DNA from: Malania oleifera
Taxonomy: Eukaryota > Streptophyta > Magnoliopsida > Santalales > Ximeniaceae
Direction of reading: 5' to 3'
Assembly: GCF_029873635.1 (NCBI RefSeq)
Contig: NC_080421.1
Span: forward strand, 1,550,001-1,614,000
DNA length: 64,000 bases
Made by a program: the position numbers and the translations under genes
Notes under the pieces: model-generated
What the model saw: only the letters and a program-made list of their open reading frames with translations
Told to the model about the DNA's origin: nothing
Databases searched by the model: none
Shown: positions 12,061-25,105 of the stretch, in pieces
Numbering within the stretch: the first letter of the stretch is position 1
Layout: every line of letters begins with the position of its first letter

Positions 12061-12690
12061 TCCACTCTGGAAATTTCCTTGGCCCTTTCAACTTTAACTC
12101 CCATTTTTGGCTGGAGATTTTGACCCGCTTATAGCCAGGGATTTATTTTCTTGTTCTAGATCATTGTCAGAAAACTAGATAATTTTTTCAAAATAATTCG
12201 CATTAAATATAAGTTTACAGCGAGTTACAGCTTTTTAGGGATGCTTATGCTATTTGCTGTATCAATGTGTCACACGTGTGGGGGATACAGACTTCTACAA
12301 GTTTTATTAAGATTTCAAAATTTTGAATACTTCCTTCACTCTTGAGAATGAGAGCAGGGCATTTTGCATTTTGCATTTTGCATTTTGCATTTTCTGTTTC
12401 CCCTCATTGATGTTTTATTTTTATGCATGGACCTGGCAAAGCCTAATCTGAGCGCCATGTGCATTATATATATGTTGGCCATTTAGTGCATTTTCGCAAC
12501 GCCTAGTAGTTTCTCATACCCCACATGGATGATGCTTCTAATGTTCACCTTCATGATGGGCAAAAAGACCACTAGATGAATGTTCAATGAGTATTTTCTA
12601 AATGAAAGTTCGATAAAGTTGGAAATGATAAGTCTACTTTGCATTTCCCTACAGGTAAGGTCGGGTGGTGCGGGGGGCTTTTTCTAATTT
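12061..12690. other. IDH 3' UTR and downstream spacer
   Basis: Sequence between the IDH stop codon and the MULE nest. It holds the 3' UTR, whose end I cannot place, and a 7-base tandem repeat at about 12358-12393. No gene is seen. Confidence 0.6.
12358..12393. repeat. 7-base tandem repeat, unit cattttg
   Basis: About five perfect head-to-tail copies of cattttg downstream of the IDH stop codon. Confidence 0.9.
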
Positions 12691-13309
12691 TTTTTTTTTG
12701 AAAAAAAAAGTGTATTAAATAATATTTTTTTTAGGAAAATAATTTTAGAATAGTTCTAACGTAATATCGTTTTTTGGTTAAGTATCCAAGCAAATCTCGC
12801 CGTGATTTGCCTGGAGTGTTAAGGCTTTGATGATTACGCTTTCCATTCCCAGGAACAGTTTGAACCCACGAACGGCATTGCCACCAAGAGAGGTGGGCTT
12901 GGCAGGAATGACTGAGATATTTGATGGTACATGGCATGGCGCAAGCATATGACACCTTGGTGCCCAATTTTTTTTTTTTTTTTTGTTTTTTTTTGTTTTT
13001 TTTCTGTTTTGGCCTTTGGGGTAAACATGCATGTGACCCTGCTAGTTAGAATTTTTTCCCGTTTTATTATTAAAAATAAATAAAATATTAAATAATACTC
13101 TAATGAGAAAAAATTTTTCCAAACTAATACTCACGTAATCTCGCAGTTTGATGCTACGAGATTTAAACTGATGTGCTGCTGGGAAATTGACGCGTGGCAC
13201 GGAAGGGAGCAAATCTCGTAGCCAGCAGGAAAGTGACGTGTGGTAGGGGCTGGAGCAAATCTTGCAACTTGGAGCTGCGAGATTTAAAGGGAGCGGCAGC
13301 TCGAAGGCA

Positions 13310-13830
13310 CAAGTGATTGCGTCCGAAGCAGCATGTGAAGCGTCGATGAAGTGGCCGCCGGCGGAGGAGGTTGCGGTGGAGGAGGAGAGGGTGATCTCGG
13401 TTGCGGGTTCATGAGAAAAAGCTGCATGGCAGCAGCCGAGTCCGCAACATTAATGCTTGAAATCTAGCTGTGATGATGATGATGATGGGCGGTGGCGGCG
13501 GCAATATTACTGTTGTCACGGCTACTGACGATGTCGTTCTAGGTCTTTGGCTCTCCGAACCCACCCACCATCCCTTGCCGTTTTCCGTACCAGTAGTCGG
13601 TCGTCGGTGGCAGTATGGGGGATGCACCAAGAGGGAAATTGAACATCTCGAACAGCATTCCGCCGGTCTCGTACATAGCGGGAAGCCCCCCAGTCTCCTC
13701 TTCTTACCAAAGCCACAAGCGGCAGCGGCGGTTCGAACCCACTTGCTTGCACTCTTAGTTTATCCCACCGGATCTACTGGGCAACGTGGTGTTGTTGCTG
13801 CTGCTGCTGTTCTTGATGTGCAGCCATGGC
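13310..13830 (-). pseudogene. Captured N-terminal fragment of a BEL1-like homeodomain gene (SAWTOOTH/BLH2-BLH4 class)
   Basis: The minus strand encodes, across shifted frames, marks of the N-terminal exon of SAWTOOTH-type BEL1-like transcription factors. In order these are a Gln/His-rich stretch, DKLRVQASGFEPPLPLVAL, then YETGGMLFEMFNFPLG, then WYGKRQGMVGGFG, a His run, and finally ADSAAAMQLFLMNPQPRSP, a Pro run and SSTLHMLLR. Arabidopsis BLH2/SAW1 has the matching GMLSEMFNFP, AAAMQLFLMNP and STLHMLL in this order. Stops and frame shifts break it, and the SKY, BELL and homeobox domains are absent, so it is non-functional. Base composition is clearly GC-richer than its surroundings. It lies just inside the left MULE inverted repeat, so transduplication by the MULE is the simplest origin. 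Confidence 0.85.
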
Positions 13831-13842
13831 AGATCTATCGAA

Positions 13843-14170
13843 TGTAAGAAAATTTTCATAAATATATTGCAACCAAGGATTTTCAATTATCACGAACTTT
13901 ACATCAATTACTTTATGTGGAAAATAAATAAATCATAAACTATAAACTTTACATAGCGGAATCGGCCATACCAAACTTATTGAGAAGAACACCCGGAGAA
14001 TCCAAAGAAATCGTTTCTCCCACTTCTCCTCTTTCTCTTTCCTTCCTTCACCAGATCTATGGGATCTCCTGATGTTTAGAGAAGTAGAGGCAGAGAGAGG
14101 ACAATTCCTTTCTTCCTATGCCCTTATTGCTACACCCATAAAAGTAGCTAATATATATTTTATATATGTA

Positions 14171-14209
<39 letters not shown>

Positions 14210-14402
14210 CATATGTATCTATAATATTTATGTATAGGAATCTTTTCAAACTTCCACCATTAATTTCTCATATTAAATAAGCTAACCTTTTAGTTAACCC
14301 ATACAATCTTTAATTCATATCCTTATCATATGAGATACATTCCCTATATGTGGGACACACATCATTCATGTGGTACATATCCTTTGGGATATAAATCCTA
14401 CA
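13843..14402 (-). repeat. 3' LTR of the 13.8-27.1 kb copia element
   Basis: 560 bases, a direct repeat of 26581-27140. It contains a (TA)n tract near 14157-14205 that differs in length and make-up from the other LTR. Confidence 0.93.
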
Positions 14403-14792
14403 TTCTCCCACTTGGCCCATATGAATGATATTAATATGGATTAACAAATATTCATAATATGCACAAAACATTAGCTTATTTATACTTTTCAATGAGATTA
14501 ACATAATATCATAATCAAGCAACCCATTAGTATGAGTCATGGCGGTAAATATCATTAGAGCGACATCTTCCCTTCCATGTACCATAAAACTAATAAACTA
14601 CTTAACTATGATCTATAATAGGAAGTTACCATACTGTCCCTTTAATGTTTTTGTCAAAGACCATTTCTGTTTAACAGTGAACCATCTCTATAATCACGTG
14701 ATTTATGGTAAACAGAAATAATGTTCAGAAATACTTTTATTGATATCATTATACATATTATAGAACAAAACATAAAGATCCACTATTATACA

Positions 14793-15134
14793 TCAAGGAT
14801 TACAACAAAGACCCATGTGATCAGCATGTTCTTTAAATACCTTTGGTGTCAATCCTTTCGTTAAAGGATCTGCTATCATGAGCTCGGTCCTTATATGTTC
14901 TATAAGTACTATCTGTTTCCGAACTTCCTCCTTAACGGCCAAATACTTGAGCTCCATATGTTTAGCGCTATTAGAGTATTTGTCATTTTTGGAGAAAAAG
15001 ACTGCTGCGGAATTATCACAATAAATTCTCAACAGCCTGGCTATACTGTCAACAATCCCAAGTCCTGAGATAAAGTTCCGCAACCACAAAGCCTGAATCG
15101 TGGCCTCAAAGCACGCCACAAATTCAGCTTCCAT
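14793..15134 (-). CDS. RNase H region of the copia element (fossil)
   Basis: Encodes the copia RNase H tail, with EAEFVACFEA, a CDNSAAVFFSKN stretch and ADPLTKGL near the end. It is the last coding part before the 3' LTR. Confidence 0.85.
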   Translation of the reverse strand: MEAEFVACFEATIQALWLRNFISGLGIVDSIARLLRIYCDNSAAVFFSKNDKYSNSAKHMELKYLAVKEEVRKQIVLIEHIRTELMIADPLTKGLTPKVFKEHADHMGLCCNP

Positions 15135-15179
15135 AGTAGATGCTGCTATGATAGTCTATTTGGCGCTTTTCCATGATAT

Positions 15180-16244
15180 TGCTTCTCCAGCTAACAGGAA
15201 CAAATAGTCATACGTTGACTTACGACTATCAATGCATCCATCAAAATCTGAGTCAGAGTAGCCAACCCCCTCCAACTGATCTATTCTCCTATATGTGAGC
15301 ATACGGTGTCTGGTTCCTTTTAATTACCTCAAGACTTTCTTTGCAGCTTTCCAATGCTCCATTTCGGGATTACTTTGGTACCTCCCGAGCATCCCAGCTG
15401 CAAAACTAATATCTGGTCTCGTACAAGTCTGCACATACATCAAACTCCCAACAACAGATGCAAAAGGAATATTTTCCATACTTTTATTTTCGAATTCATT
15501 ATGTGGACAATCTTTTAGACTAAACTTGTCCCCTTTACAAATAGGAGCAGGAGTTGGTTTATAATCAGCCATATGAAATCTTTCTAGAACTTTATTAATA
15601 TATCCTTTCTGAGACAACCCTAACAATCCAAGTGCTCTGTCCCGGAATATTTCAATTCTAATCACATAAGTTGCCTCACCCATATCTTTCATTTCAAAGT
15701 TCATAGAAAGAAATCTCTTGGTATCATTCAATAAGCCAAGATCATTACTGGAAAGTAAAATATCATCAACATATAGAATCAAAAAGATAAACTTGCTCCC
15801 ACTGACCTTTAGATATATACACCGATCAACAGTGTTTTCTTTTAAACCAAGGATCGTGATGGTATCATGAAATTTAAAATACCATTGCCTGGAAGCTTGT
15901 TTAAGTCCATATATTGATTTCTTTAATTTGTAAACCATGTGCTCTTTTCCTTTAATTATTAAACCTTCAGGAAGATCCATATATACCTCTTTATCTAAAT
16001 TCCCATTTAAAAAAGCAGTTTTCACATACATTTGGTATAACTCTAAATCAAAATGAGCCACCAAAGCCATAATGATTCTAAGAGAGTCCTTTTTAGACAC
16101 AGGAGAAAACGTCTCTTTATAATCAACACCTTCCCTCTGAGTGAAACTCTAGTAACAAGTCTAACTTTATATCGTTCAATGTTGCCATTACAGTCGTGTT
16201 TGGTCTTAAAGACCCATTTACACCCAACTGTTTTAAACCCTTCA
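15180..16244 (-). CDS. Reverse transcriptase region of the copia element (fossil)
   Basis: Copia reverse transcriptase marks are clear: KTAFLNGNLDKEVYM, SIYGLKQASRQWY, LYVDDILL and CTRPDISFA. A solo LTR interrupts the element on the upstream side at 16245-18298. Confidence 0.9.
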
Positions 16245-17849
16245 TGTAATGACCTGCTTAATTAAATGGGTTTTTTTTTTTTTTTTTTTAAACACTGTAG
16301 CAATTAATATACTCTGATACCACAATATTAACCTAAGCAGCGAGAAGCAGAATCATATAAACATAACCATAACTATTATATACAATATAGAACCAATATC
16401 ACTCAATACCAGAGTACTACATGTTTTCCCTATATACACATATATCTGAATTTCCCAAAATACCCTCAACTAGCTAGGGTAATACAAAAATCCTCCCCCA
16501 AAACATACTCACTTTGCTGAAAGGGCACTACAGACGCCCCTCTATTTGCAAGTGTGATCTGCTCGCCTACCTGGATCACCCGAAAAATGTTTCAACACTG
16601 GGATGAGCCAATGCTCAGTAAGAAGAAATATGCTATTACTAGTGTGTGGCAAATGAGCTACTATATATCATGAAATCGGTTTCATATAAACATGAATAAC
16701 TGAGTACAAAAGTACAACACAAATGATAAAGTACACCACCCCTTTTTCCCTACTGCTTGACATGTCAGTAATATGGTTATAATTCAAAATACTTCTAGTG
16801 TATATAGTAGGATCCTCGTTTCTGTAAATTAATACGTAAGTAATAGTAACTGAAACTGTTTCCTGTGGCTATCTGTGTCATGACATGCCCCTCATGACAA
16901 GGTTGTGCAGCCCGTAGGCTGGATTTACCCTGGCTGGCCAACCAGGAATAAATCACTGAACTCCGTCAGTCGACCTGCCCACCTCAACCCATATCTGGAT
17001 GGGAAGCCTAACCTCTTCAAGGGCCTAGGTGGTCGACCGTACCACGTATTGTCTGAATAGGTGGTTGCACTCATAGAGTAACATAGTATCTGTAGCAATG
17101 GTACCATGCTCTGTAGCTGCAAGTCCAATAGGGTCTGATATCATATAATACTTTTCTATACATATCTATCTGATTTACCATGATTCTGAAGTAATCATAT
17201 TAACCATGATGCTGCATAACGTACTGAAATCTGAATAATCATAACATGGAACTACATATTCATAATACTGGAATTTGTGTGAACATGGTACTGAGATTCG
17301 TATAATCATGGTACTAATATCCGTAAAATCATGGTACTGAAATTCATAAAATCATGATACTGAAGTTTGTTTAACCATAATACTGAAATTCATAAAGTCA
17401 GGAAACTAAATTCGTAAAACATATCCCTGTACCATATACATAATCACAAGCCACACCATACTAAAATAGGTAATTTTTGTAAATAAATAAACTGTATAAT
17501 ATTTAGAAATTTCCTAGCATAGTATATTTCCCTTACCTGACTACTGGAAAGCCCCTAGGAAAAACAAGCCCAACACCCGCAGGGCGTCCTACAAAATACC
17601 CTGAAACCAACATATGCTAGAACTAAACATCAGTATTTTTCCATCTATATCATTTTCTATAACTGCCAAGAAGTCAAAAACTAGATAAAAAACCTTACCC
17701 TGAATTTGGGATGAATTCCAACTCTATTTTCCTGACAATCCACTCCGATAGATTCGTAGAGAACTCCGCCAAGAGCATTGTGGTAGCTTCAGATTGTCGA
17801 TCCGATGACTGGTGGGGCCGAAATCGAAGAGAGAAGGGAGAGGGAGTAG

Positions 17850-17912
<63 letters not shown>

Positions 17913-18298
17913 CGGCGAGAGAAATGTGATAAAATCTCGGGTTCCACTATTTATAGGGTCAGGTTCGTAGACGAGACACGTCACCTCGTCGATGAGCCCT
18001 TCACAAAATTCGTTGACGAGGCCCTACGTTGGTCGACGGAATTCAGAGCAGCCCGAACCGTCTCTCGGTATTTTCTAGTCAACGAAGCCCTGTGTTCGTC
18101 GACGAAATTCTGAAGACCTTCGTCGACGAGACCCTGTGTTCGTCGATGAAGCTGAGCAATTTCCTGAATTTATGATTATTTAATATTATCTCCAAAATGC
18201 AATGTCGTCGACGAAGTATACGGCCTCCTTTTGATTCTGTTTCTATTTTCTCTCCCTCTTTAATATTTAAAAATGCTATTATTCTTCGGGTCACTACA
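16245..18298 (-). mobile_element. Solo LTR, TGTAACGACC family, copy 1
   Basis: 2,054 bases. On the minus strand it starts tgtagtgacccgaag and ends gcaggtcattaca. Flanks are cttca (16240-16244) and cttta (18299-18303), a target duplication with one mismatch. It sits inside the copia pol region. It is the reverse complement of the copy at 21693-23758 over most of its length. No internal region is present. The family start fits gypsy-type chromovirus LTRs, but the lineage is inferred. Confidence 0.88.
17852..17902. repeat. (GA)n tract inside solo LTR copy 1
   Basis: About 25 GA units; reads as CT in the LTR sense direction, at the same relative place as CT tracts in the sister LTRs. Confidence 0.93.
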
Positions 18299-19984
18299 CT
18301 TTAGGCAAATCAACAATGTCCCAGACTTTATTCTGTTCCATAGATTTCAACTCATCATTTATGACATTGATCCACTTTTCAGAATCATCACTTTCAATGG
18401 CTTGTGAAAACGTAATCGGATCCTTACTAGTTCCTAAATCATAATCAGCCTCTTGCAGATATACTGAATAATCATCAGAAATAGCTGGTTTCCTTACTCT
18501 TTGAGATCTCCTTAATGCTATTTCTTGTGATTGTTCTGCAATTGGCTCGATGGTGACATTTTCATTACCAAGTGATACATCATTAGACTATTGTTCAGTG
18601 TTATCATGTCTTTCAACAACTAAAGGAACAACAATGTCTGTTAAAGGTCTAGATATCGGTATAGGAACCTGAATTTCTTTAATGACCACATTTCGCGATA
18701 TATCACTCCCACTGATTTCACCATTTTCAAGGAACTTTGCATTACCAGATTCAACCATTCTCATGCTATGATTAGGACAGTAAAATCTATACCCTTTAGA
18801 CTTTTCTAGGTATCCAATAAAATACCCACTCACAGTCCTTGAATCCAATTTCCTTTCATTTTGATTATAAACTCTAATCTCTGCTGAACAACCCCAAACA
18901 TGAAAGTGCCTTAAACTCGGTTTCCTTTTCGTCCACAGTTCAAAAGGAGTTTTCTGAACTGCCTTACTAGGAACCCGATTTAGCACATACACTTCTGTTT
19001 TAAGAGCTTCCATCCATAATGAAATGGGTACTCAGGAATTACTCAATATCCTCCTAACCATTTCTATAAGAGTACGATTCCGCCTTTCAGCTACACCATT
19101 CTGCTGAGGCGTACTAGGCATTGTGTATTGAGCACAAATACCATGTTGTTCTAGGAATTTAGCAAATGGTCTTGGACACTGTTTTATGCCATCATACCTA
19201 CCATAATACTCTCCACCTCTGTCAGATCTAATGATTTTACTTTCCTATCTAATTGTCGCTCCATTTCAGCAACATATGCCTTTAAAGCATCTATTGCTTG
19301 AGACTTTTCATGCAACAAATAGATATAGCCATATCGTGAAAAATCATCAATAAAGATGATAAAATATTTTTCTCCACCTAAAGATGGTGAGTCAAAAGGC
19401 CCACATACATCAGTATGAACAATTTCTAGTAGATTCTTACTTCTTGTGGCTCCTTTCTTTGTATGTTTAGTTTGCTTTCCTTTAATGCAATTAATACATA
19501 CATCGAAATTAGTAAAATCAAGGTTCGTGAGAACCCCATCCTTTACCAATCTCTCCATTCTTTCCCTGGATATATGACCCAGTCTTTTATGCCACAAGAA
19601 AGAGGAATTCTCGTTTATTCTACTACGCTTAGTTCCAATATTATGATGCATAGTGAGGAGTGTTTCAACAAACTTTTCATTAAGATTAAATTTATATAAC
19701 CCCTCATACAGAATACCAGAGCCAACACATAAGTCACCTTTCGTAATACGGAAACCTTTATGTTCAAAATACAAACCATAACCGTCATTATCTAATCTAG
19801 ACATGGAAATTAAGTTCCTAGAAATATTTGGAACATACAAAGTATCAAACAGGTCTAAACAATGACCCGATTCAAGATACAACCGAACAGTTCCAACACC
19901 CATAACTAGCACATGACTTCCATTCCCCAAGACTATCATGTGTTCATTTTCCTTTACGCTCTGGATCGTAAGGTATTCCTGCAT
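18299..19984 (-). CDS. Protease/integrase region of the copia element (fossil)
   Basis: Contains the GAG-pre-integrase stretch with LWHKRLGHISRERM and CINCIKGKQT, the integrase core with HTDVCGPF and FIDDFSRYGY, and the integrase C-terminal part with VLNRVPSKA and ELWTKRKPSL. Confidence 0.85.
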
Positions 19985-20098
19985 CGAATTGGAAACATGA
20001 ACAGTAGAACCAGAGTCAATCCACTAAGTGTTAGAAGGAACTTGTGTCATGTTTGATTCAAAACATACATAAGCTAAAGACTTACCTTTCTTTTCGAA

Positions 20099-20908
20099 TC
20101 ATGCTTTACATTTCAGGCAATTTTTCTTTAAATGCCCATAGCCACGACAAAAGTAACACTTGGGACCATAATGTTCCTTCCTACGAGCCTTACCACCATA
20201 TGAAGTACTCGCCACCTTCAATGGATCTTTCTTTAAACCTTTCTTTATTTTCTTTCCTTTACTTCCAGCTGCGTGACTCTTGACATTTACTGAATGTTGT
20301 CCCTGTTGTTTGAGTCTTACCTCTTCTTGAACTAACATGCTTGCCAATTCATTCACATTCCATTTTTCTTTAATTGTGTTATAGTGCATCTGAAAAGGTC
20401 CGTATTGAGGAGGCAAAGAGTTCAAAATAAATTGAACAAGGAAGTTTTCATTAACATTCATTCCCAAAGTATTAAGTCTAGCAGCCAGATTAGACATTTC
20501 TAGGACATGTTCATTCATTCCTTTGTTGCCATCAAATTTCATTGTGGTTAGTTCAGCCATCAACCTTCCTGCAAGGTACTTATCAGCTGAACGAAATCTT
20601 TCTTCCACTGCCTTAAGATATTCCTTTGCGTTGTCTAGTTGAGGGAGTGTTGATTTAATATTATTTGCTATACACATTCGCATAAACATCATACTTAATC
20701 TGTTGGACCTTTCCCATGACTTATACAAAGTTTGTTGTTCCGAACTGCTGGTTTCAGTAATAGTAGCCGGTTTATCCATTCGCATAGCTAAGTCCAGATC
20801 TAGAACACCTAGGTGAAACTGAATCTGTTCATTCCAGTTAGAGAAATTTGTCCCATTAAAGATTGGAACAGAAGAAGCCAGTGAATGCAATGAAACAGGA
20901 ACAGACAC
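20099..20908 (-). CDS. gag region of the copia element (fossil)
   Basis: Starts MSVPVSLHSLASSVPIFNG, has the GTNFSNWNEQIQFHL stretch of copia gag, and ends in a zinc knuckle CYFCRGYGHLKKNC. Confidence 0.85.
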   Translation of the reverse strand: MSVPVSLHSLASSVPIFNGTNFSNWNEQIQFHLGVLDLDLAMRMDKPATITETSSSEQQTLYKSWERSNRLSMMFMRMCIANNIKSTLPQLDNAKEYLKAVEERFRSADKYLAGRLMAELTTMKFDGNKGMNEHVLEMSNLAARLNTLGMNVNENFLVQFILNSLPPQYGPFQMHYNTIKEKWNVNELASMLVQEEVRLKQQGQHSVNVKSHAAGSKGKKIKKGLKKDPLKVASTSYGGKARRKEHYGPKCYFCRGYGHLKKNCLKCKA

Positions 20909-21692
20909 TGCAATAACACAAAATGCTCACTACATTAATGCTTTGAGTTTAGAACATTTCATTAGTAAATTGCGTTCAATCTTTGGATCAACTTATGTAA
21001 TATACTAATCCTTACACTTACTGGTAATTTTCATTTATCAAGACATAATTGATAACCTTTATAATGTTTGATTGGTTTGTCACCTTTGGGCAGACATCCC
21101 AATCTTACTATTATTCATTAATTATCCTGATTAAATTAATGATTATTTGAAAGTTGGCGCACCTTTGGGTCAGCTATAATATTCAAATAACCATTCTATA
21201 ATAATTTTGCAAGATTATATCTCAATACAATGTTTATAATTTTTCTAAACGAAATCACTTTGGTGATAACAAGCTAGTTATAATATAAACATTGATTGAC
21301 TCCATACTCGGCAAAATTAATCCAAGTTTAAAGGTGATAATTAATTTGTCACAATGACAATTTTACTTAAATTAATATTTTATTTTATTTTATTTTATGT
21401 AAAATTTGGCAGCCCATGAATTAAAAACACTGCAGCCCGTACATTTAAAAACTAGTCGCCCATAAATTAAAAAAAAAAAAAAAAAAACTGGCAGCCCATA
21501 CATTCAAAAAACTGGCAGCCCATAAATTATAAAAAAAAAACTGGCAGCCCATACAATTAAAAATTGCGGCCCATATATTAAAAAAACTGGCAGCCTATAC
21601 AATTAAAAACCAATTAAAAAACTGCAGCCCATATATTAAAAAAAACTGCAGTCCAACATTCATTTCAAAATACCAATCCATAATACACAACA
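20909..21692 (-). other. Untranslated leader of the copia element
   Basis: Non-coding stretch upstream of gag. It is AT-rich and includes a degenerate tandem array at 21403-21660. The leader continues beyond the two inserted solo LTRs as 26196-26566. Confidence 0.7.
21403..21660. repeat. Degenerate ~27-base minisatellite in the copia leader
   Basis: About eight to nine units built on ctggcagcccata followed by attaaaaa, varying in the length of the A run. Confidence 0.85.
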
Positions 21693-22055
21693 TGTAGTGA
21701 CCTGAAGAATAATAGCTTTTTAATAATAAGAGAGAGAAAAAATAGATACAGAAATAGAAGGAGGATGTAGACTTTATCGACGAACGCTCCGCGTTCGTTG
21801 ACAACTTTGTAATTTGAAGAAAATATTAAATAATCAAAATTTCATAAATTTGCCAAGCTTCGTCGATGAACACAGGGTTTCGTCAACGAAGGTCTTCAGA
21901 ATTTCGTCGACGAAAATAAAGTTTCGTCGACGAGAAAATACCGAGAGAGCGTCTGGGGCGGTCTGAATTTCGTCGACGAATTTTGTGAAGGACTCGTCGA
22001 TGAATCCGGTAGTATATAAGGAGGAAAAACCGGGATAATTTCATTTCTCTCGCCG

Positions 22056-22100
<45 letters not shown>

Positions 22101-23758
22101 CGACTCCCTCTCCCTTCTCTCTTCATTTTCGGCCCCACCGGTCATCGGATCGACTATCCGAAGCTACCACGACGCTCCTGGCGGAGTTCTCTACGTATCT
22201 ACCGCAGCGGATCGGGGGGAAATCAGAGTTGGAAATCATCCCAAATTTGAGGTGAGGCCTTTTAGTCTCCTTTTGACCTTGTGGCAGTTAGAGAAAATGT
22301 TATAGACGGAAAAATACTGATGTTTAGTTCTGGAAAATATTGGTTTCAGGGTGTTTTGTAGGAAGCCCTGCGGGTATTGGGTTATAGTACAGTAGGGGCT
22401 TTTTAGAGTTAAGGTAAGGGATATATGCTATGCTAGGAAATTTTTAAATATTATGTAGTGTATTTATTTAAGAAAATTATGTATTACAATATGGTGTGGC
22501 TTGAGTATACGTATGTAATATGGGAGTATGTTTTATGAACCGTAGTTTCATGATTTTATGTATTTCAGTGCTATGATTATGTGAATTACAGTACCATAAT
22601 TTTACGGATTTTATTACCATGATTATATGAATTACGAATATAGTATTATGATAATGTAATTCCAATACTATGATTTACAGAGTTTAAAGCATGTCATGTT
22701 TTCTATTACTATAACATACAAAGTATACAGACAGAGCATTTACAAAGTATATATATAGATAGTTATACAGAGGTAGCATCGAGATGCTACAGTTACAGTA
22801 TGTACAGAATAAAAAAAAAGTGTTATAGTAATTTTGAAAACATGATGAAAACAGTGAAAGAGTATATATAAATATGTATATAGTATCAGACCCTGTTGGA
22901 CCATACAGTTTACAGAGCATGGTACCGTAGCTACATGCAGCGTACAGTTTACAGAGTGCAACTGCCTATTCAGATAATAGGCTATAGGTCGATCGTATAG
23001 TGCCCTTGACATGGATAGGCTCCCCATCAGATATGGGTAGAGGTGGGCAGATCGATCAAGGGAGTATAGTGATTTACCTAGTTGGCTAGCCAATGTAGAT
23101 CCCACCTACGGACCGCACAACCCTGTCATGAGGGGTTAAATCATGACATACAGATATCCACATGGGAAGTTTTACAGTTATTATTATGTATATTATGATT
23201 TACAGAGAGAAGGAAATTACTTATGTATGTTAGAAGTATTTCGAATATTAACTTAAATACAGATGTGTTAAATGACATGAAATTGGTAATGAATATCATG
23301 ATTTATACTGTACTTATAGAACCAGATGTACATGATTATATGGAAACAGATTTTTATGATATGATGACTCATTTGCCACACACTAGTAATAGCATATATC
23401 GCCTTACTGAGCGTTGGCTCATCCCAGTTGATTTAACATTTTTCAGGTGATTCAGGTAGGCGAGCAGATTAGGCTCGCAGGTAGAGGGGCGTCTGTAGTG
23501 CCCTAACAGTAAAGTGAGTACAGTAGAAGATTTTTGTTTACCCCAGCTAGCTAAGAGTATTTTTGGGAAAACAGTGTTATGTGTATATTTTGGGGAAAAT
23601 GGTAGTACTCTGGTATTGGTTTTTGTATTGTGTATATACTTTCATATGGTTATGTCTATGAGATATGCTTCTTGCTGCTTAGGTTATTAATGTGGTATCA
23701 GAGTATGTTAATTATTACAATGAAAAAAAAAATCATGTTAATTAAGCAGGTCGTTACA
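21693..23758 (+). mobile_element. Solo LTR, TGTAACGACC family, copy 2
   Basis: 2,066 bases from tgtagtgacctg to caggtcgttaca. Perfect target duplication caaca at 21688-21692 and 23759-23763. Contains TTCGTCGACGAA-type palindromes (about 21840-22010) and a CT tract near 22057-22098. It is most like copy 1. It lies in the copia leader, directly next to copy 3. Confidence 0.9.
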
Positions 23759-24857
23759 CAACATGTAACGACCCAAATTTAAAAATGAAATTTAAATAAT
23801 AAGGAAAGGGAAATGGAAACCGAAAACAGAAGGAAGTCGTAGACTTCGTCGACGACATTGTATTTCGGAAGAGAAAAACAAAAAGGGGGAGTTTCAGGGC
23901 TTCGTCAACGAATCCCCTATATTCGTCGACGAAGGCTTAAGAAAATTCGTCGACGAACACAGGGCTTCGTCGACGAGAAAATACCAAGAGGGGTTCTGAG
24001 GCGACCTGAATTTCGTCGACGAATACAGGGTCTCTCGACGAAATTTGTGAAAGACTCGTCGACGAATATAGGGTCTCGTCGACGAAATCCCCTGTTCTAT
24101 AAATAGGTGAAATCTGGGATTTTTTATCATTTACCTCCGAGCTCTCTCTCAACTCTCTCTCTCTCTCTCTATGGTTCTCTCTCCCTTCTCTCTATGTTTC
24201 CGGCCCCACCAGTCGTCAGATCGACGATCCAAAGTCACCACAACGCTCCTGGCGGAGTTCTCTCCAAATCTGTTGGAGCGAATCGTGGGAGAAAGCTAGT
24301 TGGAAATCATCCCAAAGTTGAGGTAAGGCTTTTTAAGCCATATTTGGTTTTGCGCTAGTTAGAAGAAATGTTGTGCGCATGAAAATACTGAAATTTAATA
24401 CTGGGGGTTTTCAGTTTTGGAGTATTGGTCAGGAAACCCCTCAGGTGTTAAACTTGAATGCTTTTGGGTGAAAACTTTCTACCCAATATTTGAGTTTTTG
24501 ACAGTTGAGGAAAATATTGTATGCTTAGAAATACTGAACTTTAATTCTAGGATTTTTCATTTTTAGGGTATTGAGTTAAGAACCCTGCGAGTGCGGGGCA
24601 ATTTTATTAGGAGCTTTCCAGGAATCATGTAAGGGATTAAGCTAGTACGGTTTTGAAAAATTCTTATAAATATATATAGTTATCATTTGATTTATGGAAA
24701 ATGTATATGTTTATATATACGTATGTTTTATATTTGCAAAAATCCTGTGAAAATGATCGTATGTTGAGTATGTGGAAAATCTACTGTGTGGCATGAGTAA
24801 AAATATTGTGTAATGTTGTTTTCTAGGAATGTGGATGATATGGATTTTTATGAGGGA

Positions 24858-24889
24858 AAACCGGCGTACGGGCCGAGATGTTTTTGTAC

Positions 24890-24951
<62 letters not shown>

Positions 24952-25105
24952 ATATGTTTACCGGCGTACGGGCCGTACTATGTGATTTGCCGGCATACGG
25001 GCCGTGCTATGTGATTACTGTTTGCCAGCGTATGGGTTGTGCTATGTGTAGCTGGCGTACGGGCCGTGCTATGTTAAAATAAGAAATACCGGCGTACGGG
25101 CCGAT
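24858..25105. repeat. ~33-base minisatellite in solo LTR copy 3
   Basis: Six units built on gccggcgtacgggccgtgct, one split by a (TA)n(TG)n tract. The matching array in the copy at 43316-45673 has nine units. Confidence 0.9.

Noticed and set aside
12677-12690. Exact left end and target duplication of the outer MULE
   Set aside because: A ctttttctaatttt stretch could be a decayed terminus, but no 10-base partner of the right flank aacttgtctt is found beside it.
12731-13032. Open frames in the outer MULE left arm, mirrored at 31740-32168
   Set aside because: They share a peptide (AMPCTIKYLSHSCQ) only because the two arms are inverted copies; no protein family is recognised.
24813-25082. Open frames with Cys/Val runs
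   Set aside because: Translation of a (TG)n tract and the LTR minisatellite. The same holds for 25833-26315.
24858-25105. Evenly spaced repeats resembling a CRISPR array
   Set aside because: Unit and spacing form a continuous minisatellite within a plant LTR; there are no unique spacers and the genome is eukaryotic.
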